From: Anaerolineae bacterium
GTDB taxonomy: Bacteria; Chloroflexota; Anaerolineae; Aggregatilineales; Aggregatilineaceae
NCBI GenBank assembly: GCA_018432315.1
Contig: JAHDLB010000045.1
Coordinates: forward strand, 1-64,000
Length of the DNA stretch: 64,000 bases
Reading direction: 5' to 3'
Part shown: positions 1-9,203 of the stretch, in pieces
Position numbering within the stretch: position 1 is the stretch's first letter
Layout of the letters: each line of letters starts with the position of its first letter
Notes under the pieces: generated by a model
Databases searched by the model: none
What the model saw: only the letters and a program-made list of their open reading frames with translations
Told to the model about the DNA's origin: nothing
Made by a program: the position numbers and the translations under genes

Positions 1-492
1 CCAAACATTCGGCGCTCAGCGGGTAGTCGTCCGTCAGCGCGGTGATGGTCACCTGCTCGACCGAGGTGTTGTGGATGGTCAGGGTGAAGGTGAACTCGCC
101 GCCGGGTTCCGGCAGTGTGGCCGGGTCCGCCGCCTTCGTCAGTTCCACGCTCGGCGCGACGTCGGTCACGGTGACGGTTTCTTCGTCACTGTCGGAGGCC
201 TGACCACCCTCGTTGTCCTCGACCGTCACGTTGGCGACGTTGTCATAGGTGCCGGCGTCGGTGTGCGCGACGGTGTAAGTGCAGGCGGTGCTCTCGCCCG
301 CCGCCAGCGGGGTACCGACCAGCGCCAGACATTCGGCGCTCAGCGGGTAGTCGTCCGTCAGCGCGGTGATGGTCACCTGCTCGACCGAGGTGTTGTGGAT
401 GGTCAGGGTGAAGGTGAACTCGCCGCCGGGTTCCGGCAGTGTGGTCGGGTCCGCCGCCTTCGTCAGTTCCACGCTCGGCGCGACGTCGGTCA
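1..492. repeat. Tandem direct repeat inside the giant repeat gene, period 324 bp
   Basis: Bases 1-168 recur at 325-492 with two differences that I could find (an a/g near position 4/328 and c121 versus t445). The offset of 324 bp is exactly 108 codons, so the repeat is in frame and corresponds to one protein domain unit. DNA-level near-identity, including synonymous positions, points to recent duplication or gene conversion rather than ancient domain repetition. The first copy is cut by the window edge. Confidence 0.9.
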
Positions 493-3400
493 GCCAGACG
501 GTGACCTCGTTGGAGGAGGCGCTCACGTCCGCTCCATCCTCGTCTTCGGCGGTTACGAGAACCGTGTTGGTCCACGCGTCGCCCGCGTCGCCCAGGTGCT
601 CGACGGTGAAGATGCAGCTCAGGCTGACGCCGGGGCCGAGTTCGTACGGCAGGTCGATCACCCCGTTCGCGTCGGAGCACACCGGCAGCCCGTAGGTGTC
701 GCTGATGGCCGTGAGAATCGCCGCGTCCAGGGTGGAGGGGTTGGTGATGGTCGCGGCGTAGTAGAAGTCGCCACCCGGCTCGGGCAGAGTCTCGTACTCG
801 GTGTCCTTGACCACCATCAGCGCCGTCGAGACGTCGGTGAAGGTCACCGTTTCCTCGTCGGTGGCCGTGTCGGGATTCCCCTGGTCATCGGCCCCGGAGG
901 CTGTGACGACGTTGACGTGCGGAGCCAGGCTGCCACTTGCCAGGAACTCGGTGATGGAGCAGGCATAGGCGTCCCCTGCGGCGATCCCTTGCGGCAGTTC
1001 ACAGGTGCCCTGTCCGTCGAGATCCTCGAACACGTCGTCCACCAGCGAGGTCAGGTTGAACGCCTCACTGCTGGAGTTGGTCACCATGAAGGTGAACGTC
1101 ACGTCGCCGCCCGTCTCCGGGACGACCGCGGGGGTTACGCCGTTGTAGCTAGCAGTCTTGAGGACGGAGATGTCGGGCAGGATGTCCACCACGACAACCG
1201 CATCGTCCGTATCCGAAACCACCGTCTCGCCGAAGTTACCGGTGACATCCGCGACATTGGTGAAGCCGCTGGTCACGTTGTCGAGCGAGCAGGTGTAGCT
1301 GGTTTCTGCATCGACCGCCAGATCGCCGATCGTCGCCGCGCAGTCTGGCGCGAGGACATCGGTCACAGCGACGTTGGTCAGCGGCACGTTGCCAACGTTC
1401 TTCACGACGATCGTGAAGCTGGCCGCCTCACCATCGATCACCGTCTGTGTATCGGGCGATTTCTGGATATCGATGGCCGGATCGGCGCCGAAGTAGTGAG
1501 CGTCGTCGGTGTCGGAGGTGGTGCTGCCGCCGTACTCGCCGGTGGCGGTGGCCGTGTTCATATGTTGGTCTGCCGCCCAGGTGCCGGTCATCTCATACGC
1601 GACACTGGCGCCGGGAGCGAGCGGGTCGATCAGCGTCGCGATGGTGCCGTACACATCATCGGTCACGGTGACGTTGCTCAGCGCGACGTTGCCGATGTTG
1701 GTGACAACGAACTTAAACCGCGGAGCCGTGCCGGAGGACAGATACGGTCCCGGCTCGTCATCGGCATCGACCCAGGTCAGACCGCCATCAATTGAGACGT
1801 ACTTCTCGACGTCGATGGCCGGGTTCGTCGGCAACGAGACGGTTTCCTCGTCGGTGTCCGGCTCGCTCTCGTTGGAGTCCGCGGTCGCCGTGTTGGTGAC
1901 CGAACCGGCATCGATGTCGGCCTGGGTCACAGCGTAGGTGGCCGTGCACGTCATGTCCGCGCCGACGCCCAGCGTGGTCTGACCGCCGCAATCGATGGCC
2001 GACAGGCCGGGCAACGGGTCGGTGACGGTGATGCCCGTCAGCGTGACGTTGCCGCTGTTGGTGACCACGAACGTGTAGTTGATGATCTCGCCCGGTTGAG
2101 CGAGGCCATCTTCACCCGCGCCGAACGTGCCGGTTTTCTCCAGCAACAGGGCCGGGCTTTGGTCGGCGGTGACCGTCTCGGTGTCCGGGTTGGAGGTCGT
2201 GCCGCCCGCCGAGGCGGTCGCCACGTTGGTCACCGAGCCGGCGTTGAGGTCGGCCTGAGTCACCGCGTAGCTGGCCGTGCAGGTGATCGACTCGCCCGGA
2301 TCCAGGTACTCGTCCAGGTTGCCGACCGTGCTCACCGCCGGGCAGATCACGGTCGCCTTGTCGTCGTCGACCGTCACCGGTCCGAGCAGGCTGATGTTGC
2401 CCGAATTGGTCACCGCGTAGCTGTAGCTGATGACCTCACCCACGCTGTCGTAGGTGACCGGATTCGCCGTCTTGACCAGCGTCAGCGCCGGAGCGGCGCC
2501 GAAGTAGTGGGCGTCGTCGCTGTTGGAATAGGTGACGCCGCCGTACTCGCCGGTGGCGGTGGCCGTGTTCATATGTTGGTCTGCCGCCCAGGTGCCGGTC
2601 ATCTCATACGCGACACTGGCGCCGGGAGCGAGCGGGTCGACCAGCGTCGCGATGGTGCCGTACACGTCATCGGTCACAGTGACGTTGCTCAGCGCGACGT
2701 TGCCGGTGTTGGTGACAACGAACTTAAACCGCGGGTCCGTGAAGCTCATCAGGTACGGGCCGGGCGCGGTGTCGGCGTCGACCCAAGCCGTCCCGTCCCA
2801 GACATACTTCTCGACGTCGATCTTGGGATCAGCGCCGAAGTAGGAACTGGGATCGGTATCGGTTGCGGGCATGCCGGCGAAATCGCCGCTGGCGGTGCCG
2901 ATGTTGCTGTAGGCGCCGGCGACTGCCGTGCCAGTGGCCTCATAGATCCAGACCTCATCCAGATCGAGGATGCCGTCGTCATCGGTGTCGCCGGAGACGT
3001 AGACCGGGATCACGCCCTGGTCGTCCGTCACGGAGATGGTGCTGAGCGGGACGTTGCCCGTGTTGGTAACGGTGTACTGCCAGGTCACCGGGTCGCCCAC
3101 CAGGATGTCCGGCCCGTCAGAGCCGTTAGTGGTCTTAACGATCACAATCTCCGGTGTTGCCGTTACATCCGTTGGCTCGGAATCGCTGTTATTCGCCAGA
3201 TCAGGATCGTCGGTGAGCGCGGTCACGGAGACCGTGTTGCACAGGTCAATACCCGCCTGGCCCACCGTGCATATCCCTGTCTGGCCAGTGCCAGCCGTGG
3301 GCGCTGTGAGCGCAACCTGGACCGTAAGCGTGATCGTCGTTGTCTGCAGCGGCGCTATCGCGCCAACGTCACAGGTGACCACACCGCCACTCTCGGCGCA

Positions 3401-4321
3401 GATCGCACCTGAGGCCGAGACAAATGTGGTGTTGGGGTCGAGCGTGTCCGTTACGACCACCTCGTTCGCAACCACTAAAGGATCCAGGTTGGTGACTGTC
3501 AGCGTGTAGGTGAGCTGCGTGCCCGCGACCACCGGGTCCGGGCTGTCGCTCTTGGTCACTGAGAGGTCAGCCGATACCGAATCGAATGACCCGGCCCTCA
3601 GCAGTGGCACCGTCTGGGAACCCGTATTGATAGTGTCGCCGGTTGCCGTGTAAGCGTTCGTCAACCCAGAGGCGACAGTGCCGACAACCTTGTCGGGAAA
3701 AGTGGTGTCGAGCACAAGCCAGACCTCGACGACAACCACATCACCGTCGTCAAGGCCGATCAGATTGAACGTGCCTTGGATCATGGTGCCAGCGAGCGCC
3801 CAACTGAAGCTCTCGACGGTCGCGTCTGCACCAGGATCAACATGCGCGCCGTCGCCAGTGTCGACGAAAGCGGCATAGACACCATAGGTATCATCATAGC
3901 CAAAATCGCTGCCATTGGTCGTGACAGTAGACCAATCTGCGACGAATGTGATCGCGCCGTCTTCGGGTTCAGTCGTGCCACTGACCGAGATCTTGATCTC
4001 GAAGGGCACGATCTGGCCGAGCGCCATGTTTTCCGGTGCGAGCGATTCCACTTTGACATCGGAACCGCCAGGAGCCTGGAACCAGGCGTCGGGTATTGCC
4101 GTGTCGCCGTCCCCGCGACCCACAATGGGGCTGACGGTCACGGGGTACGGAATGGGCGGGATGTAAACTTTGGGATCGGCTGCTGAGAAATTGATAGCAT
4201 AAGATCCGCCTACAGCCAGGGCGGTTTGGTCCGCAGATGGGATCATCAGGTTGGCGATCGTCAGGGAGACGAGCGTCAGCACCGTCATGACCCCCCATAT
4301 GGTCGTTCGCTTCGTCCGCAT
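1..4321 (-). CDS. Giant exported repeat protein with DUF11-like/adhesion-type domains (partial, C-terminus beyond left edge)
   Basis: Reading from the ATG at 4321 leftward, the frame stays open for 1440 codons and leaves the window without a stop. The N-terminus (MRTKRTTIWGVMTVLTLVSL...) is a basic stretch plus hydrophobic segment, a signal peptide or anchor. An AAAGGAC ribosome site lies about 10 nt upstream. The rest is a series of roughly 100-residue beta-rich units with recurring phrases such as VTNTGNV, LTYTLTVTNLDP and VTDDVYGTI, typical of the DUF11/conserved-repeat family of bacterial surface proteins. Many units carry paired cysteines (for example ITCTA, DCGGQT). Two pairs of units are almost identical at DNA level. 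Likely role: cell-surface or sheath structure; no enzymatic motif was seen. The opposite strand also has long open frames, but these lack signal peptide, ribosome site or family resemblance. Confidence 0.85.
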   Translation of the reverse strand, partial: MRTKRTTIWGVMTVLTLVSLTIANLMIPSADQTALAVGGSYAINFSAADPKVYIPPIPYPVTVSPIVGRGDGDTAIPDAWFQAPGGSDVKVESLAPENMALGQIVPFEIKISVSGTTEPEDGAITFVADWSTVTTNGSDFGYDDTYGVYAAFVDTGDGAHVDPGADATVESFSWALAGTMIQGTFNLIGLDDGDVVVVEVWLVLDTTFPDKVVGTVASGLTNAYTATGDTINTGSQTVPLLRAGSFDSVSADLSVTKSDSPDPVVAGTQLTYTLTVTNLDPLVVANEVVVTDTLDPNTTFVSASGAICAESGGVVTCDVGAIAPLQTTTITLTVQVALTAPTAGTGQTGICTVGQAGIDLCNTVSVTALTDDPDLANNSDSEPTDVTATPEIVIVKTTNGSDGPDILVGDPVTWQYTVTNTGNVPLSTISVTDDQGVIPVYVSGDTDDDGILDLDEVWIYEATGTAVAGAYSNIGTASGDFAGMPATDTDPSSYFGADPKIDVEKYVWDGTAWVDADTAPGPYLMSFTDPRFKFVVTNTGNVALSNVTVTDDVYGTIATLVDPLAPGASVAYEMTGTWAADQHMNTATATGEYGGVTYSNSDDAHYFGAAPALTLVKTANPVTYDSVGEVISYSYAVTNSGNISLLGPVTVDDDKATVICPAVSTVGNLDEYLDPGESITCTASYAVTQADLNAGSVTNVATASAGGTTSNPDTETVTADQSPALLLEKTGTFGAGEDGLAQPGEIINYTFVVTNSGNVTLTGITVTDPLPGLSAIDCGGQTTLGVGADMTCTATYAVTQADIDAGSVTNTATADSNESEPDTDEETVSLPTNPAIDVEKYVSIDGGLTWVDADDEPGPYLSSGTAPRFKFVVTNIGNVALSNVTVTDDVYGTIATLIDPLAPGASVAYEMTGTWAADQHMNTATATGEYGGSTTSDTDDAHYFGADPAIDIQKSPDTQTVIDGEAASFTIVVKNVGNVPLTNVAVTDVLAPDCAATIGDLAVDAETSYTCSLDNVTSGFTNVADVTGNFGETVVSDTDDAVVVVDILPDISVLKTASYNGVTPAVVPETGGDVTFTFMVTNSSSEAFNLTSLVDDVFEDLDGQGTCELPQGIAAGDAYACSITEFLASGSLAPHVNVVTASGADDQGNPDTATDEETVTFTDVSTALMVVKDTEYETLPEPGGDFYYAATITNPSTLDAAILTAISDTYGLPVCSDANGVIDLPYELGPGVSLSCIFTVEHLGDAGDAWTNTVLVTAEDEDGADVSASSNEVTVWLTDVAPSVELTKAADPTTLPEPGGEFTFTLTIHNTSVEQVTITALTDDYPLSAECLALVGTPLAAGESTACTYTVAHTDAGTYDNVANVTVEDNEGGQASDSDEETVTVTDVAPSVELTKAADPATLPEPGGEFTFTLTIHNTSVEQVTITALTDDYPLSAECL
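1526..2734. repeat. Dispersed direct repeat inside the giant repeat gene (1526-1723 and 2537-2734)
   Basis: The 198-bp segments 1526-1723 and 2537-2734 match with only four differences seen. They lie 1011 bp (337 codons) apart, so the reading frame is kept. They encode the same unit (containing NTATATGEYGG and VALSNVTVTDD). The intervening units are much more diverged, so this looks like homogenisation of two non-adjacent domains. Confidence 0.88.
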
Positions 4322-4953
4322 AGCCGTTGTCCTTTATCGCATGCCGTCAATCAAGTTATCTATATCGTGCCCCGTACGCATCTGGCGTGGGCGAAAACCT
4401 GGGGAACTTACACAGTCCGGGTTGCCCTCCCGGTTGGTGAGTAATTTCACGAAAACTGAGGCCGTATACCCCATAGGCCCGCCACGCTCATACGAACGCG
4501 CGGCGGAAACAACTGTGGGTAGATTGAACAGCGAATATTGAGGCGAGTGCGGTTGTAGCAGCGACGATGAAGCGAAGGAGTGTGATGACCCGCGTGTCCC
4601 TACCCCCTAGAGACAAATTCCCCATTCACACCGTCCCCGCCCAGGGAAACGATGTGATTTTTTCGCGAGTTTGCCCTGTCCTTAATAGCTAAGACAAGTC
4701 AACCCTTTACATCTCAAAGTTTACAATCTTCCTGAATCGAAATCAACGAAAAATAATAAAAGACTTGAAAAAAATCCGCGCGACAAGTTAGGATTTATTA
4801 ATGTTGGGAAGTAATGCGTTTGATGTCCGTTTGTGAACGATATGCGCCCCGCTTGCCCGGCAGTGCGGAGGGCCCGTGACCGTGGTCGGGAACCGAATCG
4901 CGCCCGGCGGTGTATTGGTGACAGTGTAGCTTACAGCGAAAGGGGCTTGGCGC
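4322..4953. other. 632-bp intergenic region between divergent genes
   Basis: No convincing gene is seen. The part from about 4670 to 4800 is strikingly A+T-rich compared with the surroundings and should hold the promoters for the sigma factor operon (plus) and the giant repeat gene (minus). A TTGAAA at 4765-4770 is present, but no good -10 is correctly spaced from it, so no promoter is called. The sigma gene is preceded by GAAAGGGG at 4938-4945, a usable ribosome site. Confidence 0.5.
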
Positions 4954-5517
4954 GTGGAACAAGACCTGGTCCGTCGCGCGCAGGCAGGCGACGAGGACGC
5001 CTATACCGTCCTGGTTCGCCAACACGAGGAGGCGGTCTTCCGGCTGGCATACCTGATCGTGGGCGATGCCGACGACGCTGCCGACGTGGCGCAAGAGGCG
5101 TTCATCCGCGCCTACCGCCGCCTGGATCAGTTCGATACCAGCCGCCCGCTGCGACCCTGGCTGCTCCAGGTGGCGGCCAATCTCGCCCGCAACCGCCGGC
5201 GCACGCTGGGGCGTTACCGGGCCATGCTGGGGCGCGTGTTCATGCACACGCCGCGCGTCGCGCCCAGCGCCGAATCCGAAAACACCCGGTTCCAGCAGTC
5301 AGAGGCACTGTGGCAGGCCATCCACCGCCTGGACCAGCGCGACCAGGAGATCATCTATCTGCGCTACATGCTGGAGCTCTCGGTCCAGGAGACGGCGCAG
5401 GTGCTGGACGTCCGGCCCGGCACGGTGAAATCGCGCCTCAGCCGGGCGCTGGATCGCCTGCGCGGGGTAGTCCTGGCGGAGTTCCCGCTCTTAACCGAAG
5501 GACGGCGAAGAATATGA
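4954..5517 (+). CDS. ECF-type RNA polymerase sigma-70 family factor
   Basis: The product is 187 aa, the usual length for extracytoplasmic-function sigma factors. Region 2 is visible at about residues 15-60 (VRQHEEAVFRLAYLIVGD followed by DVAQEAFIRAYRRLDQFD). Region 4 lies at about 125-175, with the helix-turn-helix phrase QETAQVLDVRPGTVKSRLSR. The start is GTG at 4954 after GAAAGGGG. The stop overlaps the next gene's ATG (ATGA at 5514-5517), so sigma factor and anti-sigma-like protein are translationally coupled, as is normal for ECF pairs. The regulon cannot be read from this window; the exported protein two genes downstream is a possible target. Confidence 0.92.
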   Translation: MEQDLVRRAQAGDEDAYTVLVRQHEEAVFRLAYLIVGDADDAADVAQEAFIRAYRRLDQFDTSRPLRPWLLQVAANLARNRRRTLGRYRAMLGRVFMHTPRVAPSAESENTRFQQSEALWQAIHRLDQRDQEIIYLRYMLELSVQETAQVLDVRPGTVKSRLSRALDRLRGVVLAEFPLLTEGRRRI

Positions 5518-6227
5518 ACGATCCACAGTGGGAGGCTCAGGTAGAGGCGATGGCCCGCGAGTTCGAATTTCCCCCCACGCCCGACATTGCCGGGGCCGTC
5601 CACGACCGTATCGCGGCACCACGGCGCGGGATGGCATGGCAGCGCGCGCTGACAGTGGCCGCAGCAGGGCTGTTGGTGGCGCTCATCGCGGTGTTGGCCG
5701 TGCCGGACTGGCGCGCGCGGGCGCTGGACTGGCTGCAGATCGGCGCGGTCCGGCTGGTGGACGAGACCGAGACTCCGGCGGCGACGGTCACACCCCTGGA
5801 GTCGGTCCTGGTGCTGCCGGGCCGGACGACGCTGGAAAACGCGCAGGCGGCGGTCGACTTCCCGATCCGCCTGCCCGCCGGCCTGCCCGCGCCGGATGCC
5901 GTGTCCGTTCAACATTCCCCGTATCCGCTGGTGGTTCTCGTCTGGCTGGAGCCGGGCGCCCCGCCGCTGAGCGTGCACCAGATCGACACGCGCAACGTGG
6001 TGATCAAGGGGTATACCGGCGCGATTGAGCGCGTCGAGGTGAACGGCGCCGAAGGCGTATGGCTGTCCGGCCCGCACAACCTCGACATCCTGCCCGGCGA
6101 CAACACGCTCATCCGGCGCTACGTCGAGAGCCATGTTCTGTTGTGGGAAGAGAACGGCATCACCTACCGCGTCGAAGGCGATCTGGCGCTCGACGAAGCC
6201 GTCGCTATCGCGGAGTCGTTGGAATAG
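5514..6227 (+). CDS. Single-pass membrane protein, probable anti-sigma factor
   Basis: A 237-aa protein starts at the ATG that overlaps the sigma-factor stop. An N-terminal cytoplasmic segment of about 40 residues (QWEAQVEAMAREFEFPPTPD) is followed by one hydrophobic helix at about 44-63. An extracytoplasmic domain of about 170 residues contains VDFPIRLPAGLPAPDAV and GVEGVWLSGPH-like phrases, which resemble the DUF4367-type outer domains of anti-sigma proteins. No zinc-binding HxxxCxxC anti-sigma motif is present. The anti-sigma role is inferred from position, overlap and topology; the outer domain probably senses an envelope signal. Confidence 0.75.
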   Translation: MNDPQWEAQVEAMAREFEFPPTPDIAGAVHDRIAAPRRGMAWQRALTVAAAGLLVALIAVLAVPDWRARALDWLQIGAVRLVDETETPAATVTPLESVLVLPGRTTLENAQAAVDFPIRLPAGLPAPDAVSVQHSPYPLVVLVWLEPGAPPLSVHQIDTRNVVIKGYTGAIERVEVNGAEGVWLSGPHNLDILPGDNTLIRRYVESHVLLWEENGITYRVEGDLALDEAVAIAESLE

Positions 6228-6268
6228 ACCTGCGCACATCACATCGAAGACGACAAGGAGGCCCATCC

Positions 6269-7741
6269 ATGAAAACGCTACGTTTCGTTCTCTGCATCGC
6301 GATCGTCACTGCCGCCGGGCTGGCCGTTCTGCCCCGCGCGAGCGCCAAAGGCCCGGCGGACAGGGTCACCATTACCGGGCCGGGCCTGGACGAGATGATC
6401 GACATCACGGACCCGGACATCGTCGAACCGTTGTCGATGGCGATGCTCGAGGACTTCGAGCAGTCTATCAACATGCCGGAACGCCTCGGCCCCGGCTACG
6501 AGCTGACCCGGTATTTCCGGCTCGAAGACGGCACCTACCGCCCCATCGACCAGGTGGCATACTATCCCAACCTCTACGGTGGCAGCGGCTACGTCAACTA
6601 CATCGGCATTGTCAATGGCTGGTCGGGATATGATGGCGAGTGGTTCCGGGCACGGGAAGAGGCCGATCGGTTGATGCGACAGGTGCTGTTCGAGCACGAC
6701 ATCCTGCTGCCGGCCAACCTGCTGCCCGTCGAGCCATACCTGGCCGTGACCGGCAGCGGCGGCACGCTGCGCCTGCTGGACGCCGCGACGCTCGACGACG
6801 CGAGCGCGCTGCACCTGGACGACAAGGGCGCCTCGCTGGAAGGTGTGGTCGGCTCGCTGGATGGGCAGCGGTTGTACCTCTCGACCTCGAACGGCGCCGG
6901 GGTGACGGATCAGCGCGTCGTGAATCTGGCGTCCGCCCGCCGGAACTGCTTTGTCACCCAGGCGGGCCGCGCGCTGACGCTGACGTCCGGCGGGCATCAG
7001 TTGGTGGTCGAGAGTGGGGACACGCTCGAAATCCGCGGCGCGGAGGACCTGGACCTGCTGGCATCGATTCCCCTGTCCAAGCCGCTGCCCGACGCCGGGA
7101 CCTCGCGCCGCGCGTATTTCCCCTCACCGGACCGGCGCTGGTTGATTGTCCTGGTCTACGACGCCGAACAAGCGGCGATCCACCCCCTGGACCTGAACAC
7201 GGGCGAGTTCGCTTCGCCGGTGCTGCTGGACGCCCCGCCGCCCGGTGCGGTCTTCGTCGGGCAGTGGGAGGCTAACGGGGGGCGGTTCCACCTGTTCGAC
7301 GGCGAGCGCATCTATGCGATCGATGTGCGCAGGCAGCTCATCACGATTGAGCGCACGTACATCGGACGCGGCGAGGACGCGGTAAAGCTGGCCGATTTCG
7401 ACGGGCGGCTGGCCTTTGCCGGGGCGCGGCAGGAGCTGCTCTACCTGTACAGCCCGGCGGGGCCGGATGGCGGTGTGTTCGCCGTCCAGATCAGCGGCGG
7501 CCAACAGCGCCACCTCTGGCAGCCCGATCGCGTCTTCAGCTACGTGATCTACGGCGCCGGGCGGTTTTTCGCCGTCGAGGATGGCACCAACGAGCTGGTC
7601 GCGCTGGATGCGGACAGCGGCGCGGTCGTGGCGTCGCGCTCGCTGGAACCGGGCGAACGGCTGGCTGCCCTGGTCTGGCTCAGCCCGGAGTGGGTTGGGT
7701 CCGGCCCGGCAGAGGCGCTGGCGTGCATACCCCGGCAGTGA
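6269..7741 (+). CDS. Exported beta-propeller-like protein of unknown function
   Basis: The 490-aa product starts at the ATG at 6269, nine nt after AAGGAG (6255-6260). The N-terminus (MKTLRFVLCIAIVTAAGLAV, ending in ASAKG) is a classic signal peptide. From about residue 150 the sequence is made of repeated strand-turn units such as YLAVTGSGGTLRLLDAATL, LYLSTSNGAG and VALDADSGAVVASRSL, the pattern of WD40/YVTN-type propellers. It lies 41 bp behind the anti-sigma gene on the same strand and is probably part of that operon. It may be the sensor input or an effector of the sigma/anti-sigma pair. No catalytic residues recognised. Confidence 0.7.
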   Translation: MKTLRFVLCIAIVTAAGLAVLPRASAKGPADRVTITGPGLDEMIDITDPDIVEPLSMAMLEDFEQSINMPERLGPGYELTRYFRLEDGTYRPIDQVAYYPNLYGGSGYVNYIGIVNGWSGYDGEWFRAREEADRLMRQVLFEHDILLPANLLPVEPYLAVTGSGGTLRLLDAATLDDASALHLDDKGASLEGVVGSLDGQRLYLSTSNGAGVTDQRVVNLASARRNCFVTQAGRALTLTSGGHQLVVESGDTLEIRGAEDLDLLASIPLSKPLPDAGTSRRAYFPSPDRRWLIVLVYDAEQAAIHPLDLNTGEFASPVLLDAPPPGAVFVGQWEANGGRFHLFDGERIYAIDVRRQLITIERTYIGRGEDAVKLADFDGRLAFAGARQELLYLYSPAGPDGGVFAVQISGGQQRHLWQPDRVFSYVIYGAGRFFAVEDGTNELVALDADSGAVVASRSLEPGERLAALVWLSPEWVGSGPAEALACIPRQ

Positions 7742-7828
7742 CGATCGTGCGGGGGTCCGCCGCCGGGCCTCCGCATCCGTTTTCGCCAGGTGGGGGGCTC
7801 GACGCGCCGCTCCGCAATCACGCGAACA

Positions 7829-7855
7829 CACCCGGCGAGATCATTCTGCCGGGTG
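7829..7855. terminator. Hairpin between convergent genes, possible bidirectional terminator
   Basis: CACCCGGC (7829-7836) and GCCGGGTG (7848-7855) form a perfect 8-bp stem with an 11-nt loop. It sits in the 154-bp gap between two converging genes. No clear T-run follows on either strand, so efficiency as an intrinsic terminator is uncertain. Confidence 0.4.
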
Positions 7856-7895
7856 CGCACAGTGGGCAGTGGGCGAGGACGTCAGGGCGCGAGAA

Positions 7896-9173
7896 TCAGC
7901 GCGGCATCAGCGCGCCGTAGTCACGCACGGCGTCGTACATGGCGAGCAAATTCTCGACGGGCACCAGCGCCTGCACGTTGTGGCTGGGATTGAAGACGAA
8001 TCCCCCGCCGCGCCCGAAAATCTCCAGCCGCTCGCGCACTTCCTGACGCACCTCGTCCGGCGTGCCGAATGGCAGGGTATGCTGGGTGTCCACGCCGCCG
8101 CCCCAGAAGACCAGCCGGTCGCCGAACTCTGCCTTGAGCGTCGCGGGATCCATGTGAGCCGCCGACGTCTGCACGGGGTTCAGAATGTCGAAGCCCGCCT
8201 CGATGAACAGGGGAATGAGCGCCTTCACCGACCCGCACGAATGGATGAAGCGCTTCCAGGGCGTGTGCTCGGCGATCCAGTCGTTGACGCGCCGGTAAAA
8301 TGGCAGGTACAGATCGCGGAACGTGCGCGGCGAGATGAAGGGGCCGTTCTGCGCGCCAAAGTCCGTGCCGCTGATCCACACGGCTGCCACCCGGTCGCCC
8401 ACCGCCTCGTAAATTTTCGGCAGGTTGTCGAGCACGATCGCGCACTGGCGCTCGAAAATGGCGTGGATGTGGTCGCGCCGGCTGACGGTGCTGATGTACC
8501 ATTCCTGGATATCGCGGATGCCCTGCGGGTTCTTGAGGCTGGGGCCGGGCACAATCGCAATATCGCCGAAGCCCGCGCCGGGCAGCGTCAGCATGATCGC
8601 CTTGTCCGTCGTGTCGTACAACCGCCGCGATTCGCGGGCCAGGTGCGCCAGGTCCTCGCCGGAGATGGGGCCGAACTCCTCCAGGTTGTCTTCGACGCGC
8701 AGGTTGTCCTCGTCGATCGGCGGCTGGCGCATGATCGAGTCGAAATACCAGCCGCCAGCGGGCATCTTGGCGCTGGGAGGGAACGAGCGGTCGCCCTCGG
8801 CATACATCAGGATATCGCCGTTCGGCTCCGGCTCGGTGTTGAAATGCTCCGGGACCAGCACCGGCGTCCCGTCGTGAAACGTCCACGGTTTCCAGTTCTC
8901 GTTCTTGTAGCCGAACATGGTGGTCAAGACGCCGACGCCGACCACGTCGCCGCCCACGGCGTCGAGCAGATCGAGCTTGATCTCGCCCAGCATCTGGTAA
9001 GGCTCGATGACCTTCACCGGCGTCCCCGGCGCGTCGAGCCCCAACGCCTGGCGCAGCTTGTAGACGGTGCTGACGTACATGCCCGTCTGGCCGCACGCCC
9101 CCAGATCGAGCGGGACCCGATCCGGCTGTTGGTGGTTGAGGGCCAGCGTGACGCGTTCCCGTGATGTCAACAT
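7896..9173 (-). CDS. URO-D superfamily protein, cobamide/corrinoid methyltransferase-like
   Basis: The 425-aa product begins MLTSRERVTLALNHQQPDRV, the signature opening of the uroporphyrinogen decarboxylase-like superfamily that includes MtaA/MtbA methylcobamide methyltransferases. The motif RFIHSCGSV near residue 315 contains the His-x-Cys pair that binds zinc in MtaA/MtbA. The usual third Cys ligand (in a PGCG-like loop near the C-terminus) is replaced by NPSHNVQ. Heme-biosynthetic HemE is unlikely because HemE lacks HxC and no heme genes are near. The gene is the last of the minus-strand sugar-transporter cluster, 30 bp after the CBM9-like gene. It may handle a methylated or methoxylated substrate, which is inference. 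Confidence 0.8.
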   Translation of the reverse strand: MLTSRERVTLALNHQQPDRVPLDLGACGQTGMYVSTVYKLRQALGLDAPGTPVKVIEPYQMLGEIKLDLLDAVGGDVVGVGVLTTMFGYKNENWKPWTFHDGTPVLVPEHFNTEPEPNGDILMYAEGDRSFPPSAKMPAGGWYFDSIMRQPPIDEDNLRVEDNLEEFGPISGEDLAHLARESRRLYDTTDKAIMLTLPGAGFGDIAIVPGPSLKNPQGIRDIQEWYISTVSRRDHIHAIFERQCAIVLDNLPKIYEAVGDRVAAVWISGTDFGAQNGPFISPRTFRDLYLPFYRRVNDWIAEHTPWKRFIHSCGSVKALIPLFIEAGFDILNPVQTSAAHMDPATLKAEFGDRLVFWGGGVDTQHTLPFGTPDEVRQEVRERLEIFGRGGGFVFNPSHNVQALVPVENLLAMYDAVRDYGALMPR

Positions 9174-9203
9174 GATGCAGGTTCGTCCTTCGAATAATGG
9201 GCG

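Noticed and set aside
71-3412. Long plus-strand open frames opposite the giant repeat gene
   Set aside because: They are in register with the minus-strand coding frame, rich in Arg/Gly/Val low-complexity text, and have no ribosome site or family resemblance. The minus strand has a signal peptide and recognisable repeat domains.
4798-5247. 149-codon minus-strand frame over the sigma factor start
   Set aside because: Antisense to clear sigma-70 region 2; no ribosome site.
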